Shown piece after piece: positions 40,659 to 41,342 of a stretch of DNA of 41,342 bases; position 1 is the first letter of the stretch; the number at the start of each line of letters is the position of its first letter. The DNA is from Lusitaniella coriacea LEGE 07157 (GTDB lineage Bacteria > Cyanobacteriota > Cyanobacteriia > Cyanobacteriales > Spirulinaceae). The stretch is taken from positions 1-41,342 of the forward strand of contig NZ_JADEWZ010000044.1 of NCBI RefSeq assembly GCF_015207425.1, read 5' to 3'. The position numbers and the translations under genes were made by a program. The notes under the pieces are model-generated. The model did not search any database and was not told the origin of the DNA. It saw only the letters and a program-made list of their open reading frames with translations.

Positions 40659-41342
40659 ATGGGGCAACTGTACGACAGACCGGACAACATCAATAGCCCA
40701 GAATCAGGGGCGACAGAAAACCTGAGATCGCTTGCGCAAGAGCTAGACCGCCTCAAGCGCAACGTTATTCAGGAATTTTCCCAAGATATCGAGCAACTTC
40801 AAGCCAAAAAAGCGCAATTGCAACAGGAAACCGAGCAACTGGAGTTGAAACGACAACAACAAGTTGAGTACCAACAACAGCTTGCCAGACAAATTGCGCC
40901 CGCGATCGCGGAACGGCTTCAAGAACACCTGCGGCAACAAATCGACTACGGTACAACCGCAAGGGGAAGTAACGCTCAATCGGCATCCCAACTCAATGAA
41001 TACAACGAAAACGCCTACCGCGCGATTTCATCCCTCGACTCAACCCTGAGAACCACGTTTAGGACGCTTCAACAAGACCTCAGCAGCTATCAAAGCTCCC
41101 TCTCCCAACAGCTCGGTCAAATGTACAACCTAGAGCAGCAAGGAGCCGCGATCTTAGAAACCCTTGTCAGTCGTCTCAAAGACGAATTAGAAGCCAAAAT
41201 AACAGAATCGGCTCCACCCCCTCAGCGCGTCCGTCCCCCAGCCCCCGTACAGCCAAATCGCCTGCAAAAGCAACCGCGAGTCGATCCCGTTGAGTCTTGG
41301 GAACGACAAGAACCGACCCCCCCGCCTCCGCCGCCTCCCCCT
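40659..41342 (+). CDS. Coiled-coil protein, 5' part (runs off the window)
   Basis: The frame is open from the ATG at 40659 (MGQLYDRPDNINSPES) to the window end, 228 codons. Residues about 25-90 form a Gln-rich coiled coil (QDIEQLQAKKAQLQQETEQL). Then come QIAPAIAERLQEHL, a conserved block SLDSTLRTTFRTLQQDL with SSYQSSLSQQLGQMYNLEQQ, and a proline-rich linker up to the edge. I recall this N-terminal region on cyanobacterial EamA/DMT-type transporters, so membrane helices may follow; that part is not visible. AAGG lies 5 bases before the start. The 252-base gap after the phosphate transporter gene shows no other gene. Confidence 0.75.
   Translation, partial: MGQLYDRPDNINSPESGATENLRSLAQELDRLKRNVIQEFSQDIEQLQAKKAQLQQETEQLELKRQQQVEYQQQLARQIAPAIAERLQEHLRQQIDYGTTARGSNAQSASQLNEYNENAYRAISSLDSTLRTTFRTLQQDLSSYQSSLSQQLGQMYNLEQQGAAILETLVSRLKDELEAKITESAPPPQRVRPPAPVQPNRLQKQPRVDPVESWERQEPTPPPPPPPP

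Overview
The window comes from a cyanobacterial chromosome. Evidence for this: the global nitrogen regulator NtcA, the sulfolipid glycosyltransferase SqdX, the cyanobacterial type of glutamate-cysteine ligase, several small cyanobacteria-restricted families (DUF3084, DUF3146 and DUF3493 types), a phylloquinone-pathway MenH, and very frequent HIP1 octamers (GCGATCGC) inside genes on both strands. Short repeats typical of filamentous and other large cyanobacterial genomes sit between the genes. No phage, plasmid or CRISPR module is visible.

Layout: 0.1-1.2 kb sqdX (-). 1.8-4.8 kb a 1019-residue lamin-tail-domain protein whose nuclease-like domain looks catalytically dead (+). 5.2-8.3 kb a membrane-anchored STAND-type ATPase with eight near-identical 120-bp TPR units (-). 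8.5-10 kb a pentapeptide-repeat protein and fabI (-). 10.3-13.3 kb ntcA, a DUF3084 coiled-coil protein and a YqgF/RuvX-like protein (+). 13.9-15.8 kb a DUF3146 gene (-) divergent from a membrane-associated GTPase (+). 15.9-22.2 kb an alpha/beta hydrolase, tRNA-Met, a LysM/M23 envelope protein with a long structured leader, trmL, gshA and tRNA-Cys, all on the minus strand. 22.3-24.3 kb a leucine-rich-repeat gene cut in two by a tnpB-only IS200/IS605-family element. 24.4-27.4 kb an OppB-type permease, a methyltransferase and menH (+). 27.8-29.5 kb a DUF3493 gene and two genes sharing a repeated LGWTED domain (-). 30.1-34.0 kb an RNase II/R-family gene, ubiX and a proline-rich membrane protein (+). 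34.0-36.4 kb an AT-rich gap with candidate RNA structures, then an NB-ARC protein that lacks the usual sensor repeats (+). 36.6-41.3 kb a Rieske oxygenase (+), HAD phosphatase (-), a small conserved protein (-), a PiT phosphate transporter (+) and the first part of a coiled-coil protein that runs off the window.

Most genes are ordinary housekeeping genes in single-gene or two-gene units. The accessory layer consists of the two STAND ATPases, the LRR gene with its IS, and the LTD protein. The most unusual observations are: (1) a 52-nt inverted repeat (51/52 identical) between the left end of the tnpB element and a short in-frame insertion inside tnpB; (2) the recoverable LRR gene split by that element; (3) the substituted active site of the LTD/nuclease-like protein; (4) the homogenised 120-bp repeat array of the STAND protein; (5) interleaved inverted repeats with pseudoknot topology upstream of the sensor-less NB-ARC gene; and (6) a stem just upstream of the M23 ribosome-binding site. 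I did not identify a complete new defence or biosynthetic system. The candidates are these individual elements.

All family names rest on motif recognition by eye, with no database search. Residue numbers are counted by hand and may be off by one or two.
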